From: Sneathiella sp.
GTDB taxonomy: Bacteria; Pseudomonadota; Alphaproteobacteria; Sneathiellales; Sneathiellaceae
Direction: 5' to 3'
Length of the DNA: 8,468 nucleotides
Assembly (NCBI GenBank): GCA_002732675.1
Contig: NVRR01000132.1
Location: forward strand, 1-8,468
Shown: positions 1 to 7,203 of the stretch, piece by piece
Numbering within the stretch: position 1 is the stretch's first letter
How the letters are laid out: the number at the start of each line of letters is the position of its first letter
Position numbers and translations under genes: made by a program
Notes under the pieces: generated by a model
Seen by the model: only the letters and a program-made list of their open reading frames with translations
The model's database searches: none
Told to the model about the DNA's origin: nothing

Positions 1-777
1 GAGGCTGATCTCGTCGAAATTTATAATGACCTCGGATCTATCGTTGTGCGGGCGCTGCTGACAAACCGCGCCCGTCGCAAATCCGTTTTCGTTCCCATGC
101 ACTGGACCGACCAGTTCGCGTCGAATGCCCGCGTAAACAGCCTTGTTCCGGCAGTTGTAGATCCTTTTTCCGGACAGCCCGCGGCCAAGAACACCGCATG
201 TGCCATCCGACCTTTTGCTGCGGCCTATCATGGATTTATGGTGACGCGCGCCGAACCGGCGATGGCCGCAGCTGATTACTGGGCGTTTGCGAAATGCGAG
301 GGCGGCTGGCGCGTCGAATTTGCGGGCCTTCAATCGCCTGCCAAATTTCTGGATCTGGCGACGGATCTGCTTGGTGCCGGGGAGCTGCTTGCGTATCAGG
401 ACCAGAAGGCGGGCGAGTACCGCTATGCTGTTTTTGAGGGGGAGCAACTAAACGGCGCCATTTATATGTCGTCTGCACCTGTCTCAATCTCAAGGGCTTG
501 GCTGGTCAGTCGGCTTGGAAAGGCCCATGAAAACCGACTAAACCGGTATCAGCTTCTGGCGGCCCGGCCCAGCGGTACCGAGATTGATATTGGCTCGATT
601 GTCTGCTCCTGCTTCTCCGTCGGCCGTAACCAGATATTAAGTGCGATAACCGAAAAGGGCTGCGCCAATTTGGCGGCGATTGGTAACTGCGTTCAAGCAG
701 GTACGAACTGCGGCTCCTGCCGTTCTGAAATCGCGGAAATTTTGAATGATACGATTGTTCGGCAGGCGGCCGAGTAG
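1..777 (+). CDS. nasA: Assimilatory nitrate reductase large subunit, C-terminal part (5' truncated)
   Basis: The reading frame is open from base 1 to a TAG stop at 775-777, giving 258 residues with no start in the window. Complete NasA proteins are roughly 850-900 residues, so this is about the last third. The first ~60 residues resemble the end of the molybdopterin-dinucleotide-binding domain: 'VFVPMHWTDQFAS', then 'DPFSGQPAAKNTA', a segment I associate with NasA. A middle region of about 120 residues leads to a C-terminal BFD-like [2Fe-2S] domain with a Cys-x-Cys pair at residues 202/204 (VCSCF) and a Cys-x2-Cys pair at 237/240 (NCGSC) of the visible fragment. The enzyme reduces nitrate to nitrite in the cytoplasm for nitrogen assimilation, using a Mo-bisMGD cofactor. 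The C-terminal cluster, found in Klebsiella-type NasA, probably helps electron entry. It reads like the last gene of a nitrate-assimilation operon lying to the left. A different molybdopterin oxidoreductase with a BFD tail is less likely. Confidence 0.88.
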   Translation, partial: EADLVEIYNDLGSIVVRALLTNRARRKSVFVPMHWTDQFASNARVNSLVPAVVDPFSGQPAAKNTACAIRPFAAAYHGFMVTRAEPAMAAADYWAFAKCEGGWRVEFAGLQSPAKFLDLATDLLGAGELLAYQDQKAGEYRYAVFEGEQLNGAIYMSSAPVSISRAWLVSRLGKAHENRLNRYQLLAARPSGTEIDIGSIVCSCFSVGRNQILSAITEKGCANLAAIGNCVQAGTNCGSCRSEIAEILNDTIVRQAAE

Positions 778-785
778 ACGAACGC

Positions 786-989
786 CTAGGGGCATTGTCG
801 TGGCAGTTTCCCCATGGCCGAACCGACAACATGCCGGGAATACAGATTAATTACGACTGCGAGATAGGCAAACCCCGCAGCGATCAAGATCACTTCAATT
901 GATCTCTTGCAAAGCTGCGGTTTCTTGCCCGACGTCGCTGGCCTGCTTTCGTAATAAATGTTGAGTGCCCGCCAAATTTTTAGTATCAT
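786..989 (-). CDS. Doubtful small single-helix membrane protein
   Basis: A 67-codon frame on the minus strand occupies most of the gap between nasA and the regulator gene, running from ATG at 987-989 to TAG at 786-788. The product is basic at its N terminus. It has one hydrophobic stretch at about residues 31-49 (IEVILIAAGFAYLAVVINL), enough for one membrane helix, and a basic tail. It does not overlap another gene, which is why it is listed. Against it, no Shine-Dalgarno sequence precedes the ATG (the upstream bases read AAAAGCAACAGTTTAAA), I recognise no family, and its 3' end coincides with the stem-loop at 791-835. If real it would be transcribed towards nasA and away from the regulator. 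It may well be a chance frame. Confidence 0.25.
   Translation of the reverse strand: MILKIWRALNIYYESRPATSGKKPQLCKRSIEVILIAAGFAYLAVVINLYSRHVVGSAMGKLPRQCP
791..835. other. Imperfect stem-loop downstream of the nitrate reductase gene
   Basis: Arms 791-800 (GGCATTGTCG) and 824-835 (CGACAACATGCC) can pair over 10 base pairs with a two-base bulge, enclosing a loop of about 23 bases. It starts 13 bases after the nasA stop, where a transcript end would be expected. No run of T follows, so it is not a classic intrinsic terminator. It could protect the mRNA 3' end, act with Rho, or be chance. Confidence 0.25.
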
Positions 990-1064
990 TTTAAACTGTT
1001 GCTTTTGTAACTATAGCCGTGTTGAGCAATTTGCGGTATTCTCCAGGGGGCAAATTATTTCGAA

Positions 1065-1841
1065 ATGGATTATGCCATGAACTTATCTGCGAGAAAAGCA
1101 AAGGCCCTTTTCCGAATAATGGAGGAGTTATCATATGGATATGATGTTGATACTCTTCGGGAAACTGTAGGGCCGCTTTTTTTGGATCTGTTCGATTCCC
1201 AGTATTTTGCGTCTTACGTCTGGAGTGACACAGAACAGAAATTTCACCTGCCTGTATCTATTAATATGGATCCGGATAATCTGGCAAAATACGAAGGTTA
1301 TTTCCAGTTTTGCGACCCGATAACGCCCGTCTTACAACGCCGGAAGAACGCGACTGCTGTTTCTGATGTATTAAATACTCGGAAATTGCAGAAAACAGAA
1401 TTTTACAATGATTTTCTTTCGAAAGACGGCCTGCATTTCGGTGTCAATTATTATGCATATGCGTCGGGCAGCAATGTCGGCGATTTACGGATCTGGCGTT
1501 CAAAGGGAAAAGAGGATTTCTCCTCTCGGGATATTGAACTTTTGAACGCGATTGGCCCAGCATTTACGAATGCCATAAAAAATGCATTCTGTGAGAATGC
1601 CGATCCCCTCAATTCAAAAGCGATGCTATTGAATTCGCTAGAGAATGTTAGCCGTCAGTATGGCCTAACAGTGCGGGAGCGGGAAATCGCAATGTCTGTC
1701 GTGCTTGGAAAGCCGGACAAAAAAATTGCAGAAGAATTATTCATAGAATTTACGACTGTCAGGACCCATCTTAAAAATATATTCCAAAAGCTTGGGATAT
1801 CCAGCCGTAGTGAACTTGTTAGCCGCATTGTAATGAATTAG
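1065..1841 (+). CDS. LuxR/GerE-family transcriptional regulator
   Basis: A 258-residue DNA-binding regulator. The C-terminal LuxR-type helix-turn-helix spans about residues 199-255: 'LTVREREIAM' at 201-210, then 'KKIAEELFIEFTTVRTHLKN' and 'IFQKLGISSRSELVSRI'. The TxRExE start, the TVRTHLKNIFQKLG recognition-helix region and the closing SRSELV are family hallmarks. Residues ~15-175 form a GAF/PAS-like sensor region with an 'FYNDFLSKDGLHFGVN' segment seen in many orphan LuxR regulators. I do not see the conserved W/Y/D pattern of an acyl-homoserine-lactone domain, nor a phosphoacceptor receiver domain, so it is probably a LuxR 'solo' sensing a small molecule. ATG 1065 is preceded by AGGGGG at 1045-1050 with a rather long 14-base spacer; a second in-frame ATG at 1077 is farther still. 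It points towards the amidase-transporter operon and probably regulates it through the inverted repeat at 1901-1920. The gene is AT-richer than its neighbours, possibly a sign of separate origin. Confidence 0.93.
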   Translation: MDYAMNLSARKAKALFRIMEELSYGYDVDTLRETVGPLFLDLFDSQYFASYVWSDTEQKFHLPVSINMDPDNLAKYEGYFQFCDPITPVLQRRKNATAVSDVLNTRKLQKTEFYNDFLSKDGLHFGVNYYAYASGSNVGDLRIWRSKGKEDFSSRDIELLNAIGPAFTNAIKNAFCENADPLNSKAMLLNSLENVSRQYGLTVREREIAMSVVLGKPDKKIAEELFIEFTTVRTHLKNIFQKLGISSRSELVSRIVMN

Positions 1842-1900
1842 GCCTTCAAACGACGGCTCCAAAAAGAATTTAGCGACAATTTCCAGTTATATTAGACAAA

Positions 1901-1920
1901 TATCCTCATTATTGAGGATA
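1901..1920. promoter_or_regulatory. Perfect 20-bp inverted repeat, candidate operator of the LuxR-type regulator
   Basis: The sequence TATCCTCATTATTGAGGATA has two 8-base arms that are exact reverse complements (TATCCTCA / TGAGGATA) around a 4-base TTAT centre. It lies 59 bases after the regulator stop and 67 bases before the GTG at 1988. A 20-bp dyad is the usual size of a LuxR-family box, which binds a dimer. The location between regulator and regulated operon makes operator function likely. It is not followed by a T tract, so it is a poor intrinsic terminator. The sequence is not the classic lux box, and binding by the neighbouring regulator is inferred. Confidence 0.6.
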
Positions 1921-1939
1921 GAACTCCTGCCCGTTTTAT
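1912..1939 (+). promoter_or_regulatory. Weak candidate sigma-70-type promoter of the amidase-transporter operon
   Basis: TTGAGG (1912-1917) and TTTTAT (1934-1939) are separated by 16 bases, each matching four of six consensus positions. The -35 element lies within the right arm of the inverted repeat, an overlap typical of class-II LuxR activation and also compatible with repression. An alternative -10 is TACAAT at 1958-1963, but it has no good -35 partner. The assignment is by eye. Confidence 0.25.
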
Positions 1940-2011
1940 CTCACCCTCCCCTTTAAATACAATAATGAACCAAAGGGGCCGCGACAAGTGGCGCCAGGGT
2001 GGGAAATACCG

Positions 2012-3415
2012 ATGCCGGGATTAAAAGAGCTGTCGATCGCGGATGCTGTAGATGGCCTTAAAAGCCGCGAATTCAGTTGCGCTGAATATATCGACGAACT
2101 GATTGCCCAATGTGAGGCGTCTACGGATTTGAACGCTTTGATTTCCTGGAATTGGGATAAATTGCGGGCCGAGGCGGTAGAATTTGACAACGCCCCGCCA
2201 AGTGATTTGCCGCTTGCGGGCATCCCTCTGGTTTTGAAAGACAATATTAATACGGCCTCCCTGCCGACGACTGGTGCAACGGGCGCCTTGCAGGGTTTTG
2301 TACCCAAAACCAATGCGCCCGTTGCCCAGTCACTTTTTTCCGCAGGGGCAATGCTGGGCGGAAAAGGTAATATGCATGAGCTGGCATTCGGGATCACGAA
2401 CAACAACCCCGTGACAGGCGCGGCCCGTAATCCCTTCAATCGCGACATGATTCCCGGGGGGTCTAGTGGCGGTGTGGCCGCCGCTGTGGCGCAGCGTTTG
2501 TTTCCGGGCGGCATCGGGACAGATACCGGGGCGTCTGTACGCCTTCCCGCGTCGCTTTGCGGGTTGGTCGGGTTTCGGCCGACAGTTGGACGATACCCAG
2601 GACCCGGCATCATACCTATTTCACATACACGTGACACAGCCGGGCCAATTGTAAGGACAGTGGCGGACGCCATACTGCTCGATCAGGTCATGTCGGGCCC
2701 TTCAAAAAGTACCGAAGCCGTCGACCTCAAAACACTTCGCCTTGGGGTGCCGCGGGGGTATTTTTACGAAAACCTTGAACCGTCTGTTGCCGCCGCGGCA
2801 GCGGTCTTTCTTGATAATTTACAAGCGGCAGGCGTTAACCTGGTTGAGTCAGATATCCCTGACATAGCCGCACTTAATGACGCCGTGGGTTTTCCCGTCG
2901 CCCTGTATGAACTTATGCAGGATTTCCCAGAATATTTGCGGGAGAGCGGCCTTGATTTGACCATGCAGGATATCCTTGACGGTGTCGGCAGTGAGGATGT
3001 GAAGGGGATTTTAGGCTCGCAACTTGGTGAGGAAGTGATCCCGGCGGCCCTTTACCAACAGGTGATGCAGCATGATCGACCCAGGCTGCAAGCAGCCTAC
3101 GCCCGGTATTTCGAGCATCACACAGTTGACGCGATCCTGTTTCCCACCGCGCCGCTGACGGCGCGACCCATTGGCGATGATGAGATGGTCGAGCTCAACG
3201 GATCACAAGTTCCGACATTTCCAACGTTTATCCGCAACACCGATCCCGCCAGCAACGCTGGTATTCCCGGAATTAGCCTTCCGGCCGGGCTTTCCGAGGG
3301 CGGCCTGCCCATTGGCATGGAACTGGACGGTCCGGAGGGAAGCGATTGTCGTCTCTTGGCAATTGCCGAGAGTATCGACGCGGAAATCGGAATCAAACTT
3401 AATCCAGCTCAGTAA
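2012..3415 (+). CDS. Amidase-signature family amidohydrolase
   Basis: From ATG 2012 this is a 467-residue cytoplasmic amidase, the usual length for the family (450-500). The Ser-cisSer-Lys triad is visible: Lys76 in 'PLVLKDNIN', cis-Ser151 in 'PGGSSGG' and nucleophile Ser175 in 'DTGASVRLPAS'; the signature from GGSSGG to RLPAS is complete. Such enzymes hydrolyse a carboxamide to the acid and ammonia. Members range from indole-acetamide hydrolase (IaaH) to mandelamide, malonamide and allophanate hydrolases and GatA, and the substrate cannot be named from sequence. GatA is unlikely because no gatB or gatC is adjacent and the operon partner is a transporter. ATG 2012 is preferred because AGGGTGGG (1996-2003) lies 8 bases upstream and the protein then begins 'MPGLKELSIADA', where family members usually begin. 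An in-frame GTG at 1988 with AAGGGG 9 bases upstream would add 8 residues and remains possible. It is the first gene of the operon, 31 bases before the binding-protein gene. Confidence 0.95.
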   Translation: MPGLKELSIADAVDGLKSREFSCAEYIDELIAQCEASTDLNALISWNWDKLRAEAVEFDNAPPSDLPLAGIPLVLKDNINTASLPTTGATGALQGFVPKTNAPVAQSLFSAGAMLGGKGNMHELAFGITNNNPVTGAARNPFNRDMIPGGSSGGVAAAVAQRLFPGGIGTDTGASVRLPASLCGLVGFRPTVGRYPGPGIIPISHTRDTAGPIVRTVADAILLDQVMSGPSKSTEAVDLKTLRLGVPRGYFYENLEPSVAAAAAVFLDNLQAAGVNLVESDIPDIAALNDAVGFPVALYELMQDFPEYLRESGLDLTMQDILDGVGSEDVKGILGSQLGEEVIPAALYQQVMQHDRPRLQAAYARYFEHHTVDAILFPTAPLTARPIGDDEMVELNGSQVPTFPTFIRNTDPASNAGIPGISLPAGLSEGGLPIGMELDGPEGSDCRLLAIAESIDAEIGIKLNPAQ

Positions 3416-3434
3416 TCAAAATGGGTATTCTATG

Positions 3435-3440
3435 AAGGAG
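3435..3440 (+). promoter_or_regulatory. Ribosome binding site deciding the start of the binding-protein gene
   Basis: AAGGAG lies 6 bases before ATG 3447. This favours 3447 over the in-frame ATG at 3432, which overlaps the site and would put five extra charged residues before the twin-arginine motif. Confidence 0.75.
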
Positions 3441-3446
3441 AAAGAG

Positions 3447-4613
3447 ATGAACAGAAGAAAGTTTCTAGTGTCCTCCCTGGCGACGGCAACCATGGGCTCG
3501 ACATTCGCAGCGGCGCTTGCACGAAAGGCATCTGCGGCAGATCCAGTGCGCGTCGGTGTTCTGATCCCGATGTCCGGCCCCGCCGGTTTGTTCGGTCCTT
3601 CCTGCCAGAACTGCGCGAATATGGCGGCGAACGAGATTAATGCAAAGGGCGGTATTGACGGGCGCAGGGTCGAGCTGGTTTTCGCCGATGTGGGCGGCCC
3701 TCCCGCCGATGCCACACAAGCCGCGCTCAAGCTCTGGAAAGGTGAGAAAGTGGACGCGTTTGTCGGCATGCATGACAGCGCTGTTCGCGCCGCCCTGACC
3801 GGCCTGTTCAAAGGACAGGTTCCGTATATTTATACGCCGGTTTATGAAGGCGGCGAATGCTCGCCCGGTACCTTCGTCCTTGGAGAAACACCTCAACAAC
3901 AGCTGGCGCCGGTCATTCTTTGGTTTAACAAGGAGCGGGGAGCCAGCAAATGGTATCTGATTGGCAATGATTACAATTGGCCGCGGGATACCAACAAGGC
4001 TGCGAAGGAGTATATCAACAGATTCGGCGGCAGTGTGGTCGGCGAGGAATATCTTCCGTTCACCGTGGATAATTTTGATTCCAGCCTTGCCAAAATTAAG
4101 GATTCTGGTGCCAATGCTGTTCTGATTACCCTTGTCGGCGGCGCGTCCGTTGGATTTAGCAGGGCTTATCAGAGTTTTGGTCTTGCGGATCAGGCGATGC
4201 GCCTTGGAACATTGATCGAGGAAAACACTCTTCTCGGGATCGGCGCTGAAAACTCTCAGAATCTGTATTCGTCTGCGGGTTACTTCCGTAACATTGATAC
4301 GCCAGCGGCCAAAGAATTCGCCGCGCGCTATACGAAGGCCTTTGGGGCAGATGCCGCTGTGCTGAATGCGCTGGGCGAGTCCTGCTATGAGGGGATCACC
4401 TTCCTGGATGCCCTGGCGACAAAAGCCAAGTCCTATGATGTCAAGAAAATGGATCGCTCCTCACTTGGTCTGACATTTAGCAGTCCCCGGGGAACGTCGA
4501 CAATGATCGACCGTCATGTTTCGCAGGACATTTTCCTTGCGCAAGCCGATGGCGTAGACTTCAAGGTTATAGAAACATTCAAGAATGTTGGACCCGGGAA
4601 TAACTGCGGTTGA
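3447..4613 (+). CDS. Tat-exported ABC transporter solute-binding protein, amide/urea type
   Basis: A 388-residue type-I periplasmic binding protein (Leu/Ile/Val-binding or AmiC/UrtA class). The N terminus, MNRRKFLVSSLATATMG, has a twin-arginine motif (R3-R4-K-F-L), a hydrophobic stretch and an Ala-x-Ala cleavage region around residues 28-31, so it is probably exported folded by the Tat system. The mature domain opens with 'VRVGVLIPMSGPAGLFG'. Residues 130-137 (TPVYEGGE) and 173-183 (GNDYNWPRDTN), followed by GGSVVGEEYLPF, closely recall segments of the amide sensor AmiC and of UrtA and FmdD. The ligand is therefore more likely a short amide, urea or related nitrogen compound than a branched-chain amino acid. 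Several cysteines (e.g. 53, 56, 138, 313) remain in the mature part and could form disulfides. It would deliver substrate to the permeases encoded next. The family is clear; the ligand is inferred. Confidence 0.93.
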   Translation: MNRRKFLVSSLATATMGSTFAAALARKASAADPVRVGVLIPMSGPAGLFGPSCQNCANMAANEINAKGGIDGRRVELVFADVGGPPADATQAALKLWKGEKVDAFVGMHDSAVRAALTGLFKGQVPYIYTPVYEGGECSPGTFVLGETPQQQLAPVILWFNKERGASKWYLIGNDYNWPRDTNKAAKEYINRFGGSVVGEEYLPFTVDNFDSSLAKIKDSGANAVLITLVGGASVGFSRAYQSFGLADQAMRLGTLIEENTLLGIGAENSQNLYSSAGYFRNIDTPAAKEFAARYTKAFGADAAVLNALGESCYEGITFLDALATKAKSYDVKKMDRSSLGLTFSSPRGTSTMIDRHVSQDIFLAQADGVDFKVIETFKNVGPGNNCG

Positions 4614-4618
4614 TAGTT

Positions 4619-4625
4619 GGAGGGG
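4619..4625 (+). promoter_or_regulatory. Ribosome binding site favouring a GTG start for the first permease
   Basis: GGAGGGG ends just before GTG 4629; its GGAGG core leaves a 5-base spacer. An in-frame TTG at 4617 overlaps this site and has no ribosome binding site of its own, so GTG 4629 is the better start. Confidence 0.75.
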
Positions 4626-4628
4626 ACG

Positions 4629-5480
4629 GTGGAATTATTCGCATTATACGGCCTCAATTTCATCTATGGCATAGCGACCCTGGGGCTTATTGTCCTGGGG
4701 CTCGCCGTCGTCTTCGGCCTGCTTGGTGTGATGAATATGGCCCATGGTGAATTTGTCATGCTCGGGGCGTACTCGGTCCTGATTGTTCAGGGCCAAGGTC
4801 TACCATATTTTCTGTCCTTTCCGCTTGCGGTTCTGATCTGCGGCTTTGTCGGCTATTTAGTCGAATGGTCGATGATCCGCCATCTATATACGCGCCCTTT
4901 CGATACGTTGCTGGCAACCTGGGGGATAGCGATCCTTATCCGTAAAACTGTCGAAGTAATTTTTGGCCGGGGATATCAAAGCGTTAATCAAACGGTGACG
5001 GGCACTGTCGATATTCTGGGAGTTGACTATCCTGCCTATCGGTTGGTGGTTTTCGTTTGCGCGGTGACGCTGCTTGTTGGTCTGTTTATATGGTATCGAC
5101 GCAGCAATACGGGGGCCCGGATCAAAGCGATGATCGCGAACCCCGAGCTTGCACAGGCGATGGGAATTAACACCGCGCGACTTGCCCGCGGCACCTTTGT
5201 CTTTGGTGTCTGTATGGCCGGTCTAGCCGGGGCTCTTATCGCTCCTCTGGTCAGGGTGGAGCCCTACATGGGCCTCGACTATCTCCTGTCATCGTTTTTT
5301 ATCCTGGTCGTTGGCGGGCTGGGCACCCTCGAGGGGCTATTTATCGGATCATCCGTTATTGGCGGCGTCGATGTGGCGGTTTCCGCATTCTTTGACAAGA
5401 CCTCCGGTTATCTGGCGGTTCTCGTAATCTCCATTTTATTCTTGTGGCTAAGGCCCGAAGGTCTCTATGCGCGCCGTTAG
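4629..5480 (+). CDS. ABC transporter inner-membrane permease, LivH/UrtB type
   Basis: A 283-residue, very hydrophobic inner-membrane protein with about eight apparent helices. It is one half of the translocation channel of a branched-chain amino acid/urea/amide-type importer. Family marks are 'FGLLGVMNMAHGEFVMLGAY' near residues 29-48, the cytoplasmic coupling-loop segment 'RIKAMIANPELAQAMGIN' (164-181), 'GLAGALIAP' (198-206) and the C-terminal 'VVGGLGTLEG' (227-236). Length fits the family (280-310). The start is GTG 4629, 15 bases after the binding-protein stop. Its 3' end overlaps the next gene by 14 bases, which suggests translational coupling. With the AmiC/UrtA-like binding protein next to it, UrtB-like rather than true LivH function is favoured. 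Confidence 0.95.
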   Translation: MELFALYGLNFIYGIATLGLIVLGLAVVFGLLGVMNMAHGEFVMLGAYSVLIVQGQGLPYFLSFPLAVLICGFVGYLVEWSMIRHLYTRPFDTLLATWGIAILIRKTVEVIFGRGYQSVNQTVTGTVDILGVDYPAYRLVVFVCAVTLLVGLFIWYRRSNTGARIKAMIANPELAQAMGINTARLARGTFVFGVCMAGLAGALIAPLVRVEPYMGLDYLLSSFFILVVGGLGTLEGLFIGSSVIGGVDVAVSAFFDKTSGYLAVLVISILFLWLRPEGLYARR

Positions 5481-7203
5481 CATCCTCGCCATTCTGGGGC
5501 TGCTGGTGGTTCCGTTTGTTGGTGACAGTTTTATGGCCTATCAATTGGGCCTGTATCTGCTGTTCGGCATTGTCGGTCAGGGGATTGCCTTATGCTGGGG
5601 CCGGGCCGGGTTCCTGCCGCTTGGACAGGCGCTTTTCTTCGGCATCGGCGCTTATATTTCTGGCTATGCCCTTAAGACTTATGGGGACAGCTATGTTGCC
5701 CTTATTCCGTTTATGCTGCTTGCCATTCTTATCCCCGGTATTCTAGCGGGTATCATTGGTGCCCTTGTCTTTTCCCGTTCGGTTGGCAGTGGGCCTTATT
5801 TCTCCTTGATTACATTGGCGGTGTCGATGGTGGGGTTTCAGCTGGCAAATTCGCTGGAATGGCTGACAGGAGGCTTCAACGGCCTTACCCGTATTCCCGG
5901 ATTGCCCGGCATAGATACTTACGAGACGCTATATTTCGTCATTGTTCCGGCGCTTGCTTTGTCGACATTGCTCGTCGCCTATATTTTAAGATCACCCTTC
6001 GGGCAATTGCTTGCAGCCATCTCGCAGAATGAAGAAAGGGCACAGTTTTTCGGCTTCAAGACAAGCAGTCTGAAAGCCCTGGCTTTTGGCATAAGTGCCG
6101 CGATCGCTGGATTTGCAGGCGCCCTGTACGCACCGCATCAGGGAATAGTGACGCCGCAGGCGGTTGGCTTTCTCCTCTCGGCGGAATTGGTGATCTGGAC
6201 CGCTGTTGGTGGGCGCAGTACACTTTGGGGTCCTGTTGTTGGTGCGGTCGTGATCGGGTTTTTGGCGTCTGAACTCCGTGATATATTCCAATATTGGGAA
6301 ATTGTGGTTGCCCTGGTGTTTATCGGTGTCGTTCTTAAATTTCCAGACGGCATTGTTGGTGCGATCGCTTCCGTGACGACGCGTTTACGTCGACCCGTAT
6401 CCACAGCGGACGGCAATCGCCGTAAACAGACGGCCCCTCCGCGCGAGCAGGTCTCAGAGACGGCACTTGTTTTCGAAGATATATTTGTTCAAGTCGGCCC
6501 GGTGAAAATATTGGATGGACTGACATTTTCATTGGACGAAAAGAATATCACCTGTCTGATTGGTCCCAACGGCGCCGGGAAGACGTCGGTTTTTAACGCC
6601 ATGACCGGAAAACTCCCCATTCGTGCGGGTAATATCCAATGGGGCGGCACTTCAGTTACAGGAAAGCAAGGTTTCGAAATGACCCGGCTTGGTATTGGCC
6701 GAAAATTTCAGGTGCCCTCGGTTTTCAATGATCTCACCATAAGTCAGAATATTGACATTGCAATCTGGTCCAACAGGCTGCGGTTTACGGATTTGTTTCT
6801 GACTTCCCCCTATAGCTGGACGTCGGGTATTCTGAAGCAAGTAGAAGATGTTTTCCCGTTCTTAAAAGTGAGCAATAAGAAAGCCGGTGACCTTTCTCAA
6901 GGTCAGCGGCAGATGCTCGAATTTGCCATGACTATTATGACCGAGCCAGCGCTTCTTTTATTGGATGAGCCCTGCGCCGGGCTCTCGACCGCAGAAACCC
7001 ACGAAATGATTGGCGCTATTGAAGCATTCAATGCGGGTGGCGACATGACAACCGTCATTATCGAGCATGACATGCAAGTCGTTGAAAGGCTAGCCGATAA
7101 GGTCCTTGTCATGAGCCAGGGACGATTGCTTGCTGAAGGTTCCGTCGCCGATATTAAAGCTGATCCTGCCGTGCAGGCCGTCTACGGTGGGGGGACAAAA
7201 TGA
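5467..7203 (+). CDS. Fused ABC permease-ATPase, LivM/UrtC joined to LivG/UrtD
   Basis: One uninterrupted 578-residue frame combines two subunits that are usually separate. Residues 1 to about 305 are a LivM/UrtC-type permease with many hydrophobic helices, a 'GFNGLTRIPGLPG' segment (136-148), coupling loop 'AISQNEERAQFFGF' (184-197) and 'GGRSTLWGPVVGA' (248-260). A polar linker, roughly 306-332, is rich in Arg, Lys, Thr and Pro. Residues ~333-578 are a complete ATPase domain with Walker A GPNGAGKT (366-373), signature LSQGQ (476-480), Walker B LLLLDEP (496-502) and switch His534 in IIEHD. 'GIGRKFQVPSVF' and 'AGLSTAET' are more like UrtD than LivG. The protein supplies the second channel half and one of two motor domains, so the importer would be fused-chain + permease + LivF-type ATPase. 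ATG 5467 has GAAGG (5457-5461) five bases upstream. It overlaps the preceding gene by 14 bases and the next by 4 (ATGA). Confidence 0.94.
   Translation: MRAVSILAILGLLVVPFVGDSFMAYQLGLYLLFGIVGQGIALCWGRAGFLPLGQALFFGIGAYISGYALKTYGDSYVALIPFMLLAILIPGILAGIIGALVFSRSVGSGPYFSLITLAVSMVGFQLANSLEWLTGGFNGLTRIPGLPGIDTYETLYFVIVPALALSTLLVAYILRSPFGQLLAAISQNEERAQFFGFKTSSLKALAFGISAAIAGFAGALYAPHQGIVTPQAVGFLLSAELVIWTAVGGRSTLWGPVVGAVVIGFLASELRDIFQYWEIVVALVFIGVVLKFPDGIVGAIASVTTRLRRPVSTADGNRRKQTAPPREQVSETALVFEDIFVQVGPVKILDGLTFSLDEKNITCLIGPNGAGKTSVFNAMTGKLPIRAGNIQWGGTSVTGKQGFEMTRLGIGRKFQVPSVFNDLTISQNIDIAIWSNRLRFTDLFLTSPYSWTSGILKQVEDVFPFLKVSNKKAGDLSQGQRQMLEFAMTIMTEPALLLLDEPCAGLSTAETHEMIGAIEAFNAGGDMTTVIIEHDMQVVERLADKVLVMSQGRLLAEGSVADIKADPAVQAVYGGGTK

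Noticed and set aside
778..1064. Sigma-54/NtrC-type promoter (TGGC-N8-TTGC) in the gaps at 778-1064, 1842-2011 and 7896-7963
   Set aside because: No match with the required GG and GC spacing was found by eye in any of the three gaps.
1511..1526. AGAGGA-TTTC-TCCTCT inverted repeat inside the regulator gene
   Set aside because: The arms are only 6 bp, it lies within coding sequence, and it does not share the arm order of the 20-bp palindrome at 1901-1920. Chance is likely.
1901..1920. Reading the 20-bp palindrome as a rho-independent terminator of the regulator gene
   Set aside because: The stem is AT-rich and is followed by GAACTCC, not a T run; operator function fits better.
1936..2673. Long minus-strand open frame (245 codons) opposite the amidase gene
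   Set aside because: It lies antisense to a gene with a full catalytic triad and signature. Its product is low-complexity (Pro, Ser, Ala rich) with no recognisable domain, so it is a shadow of the amidase codons.
3171..3446. Upstream in-frame extension of the binding-protein gene
   Set aside because: It would overlap the amidase gene and bury the twin-arginine signal inside the protein. AAGGAG at 3435-3440 clearly serves ATG 3447.
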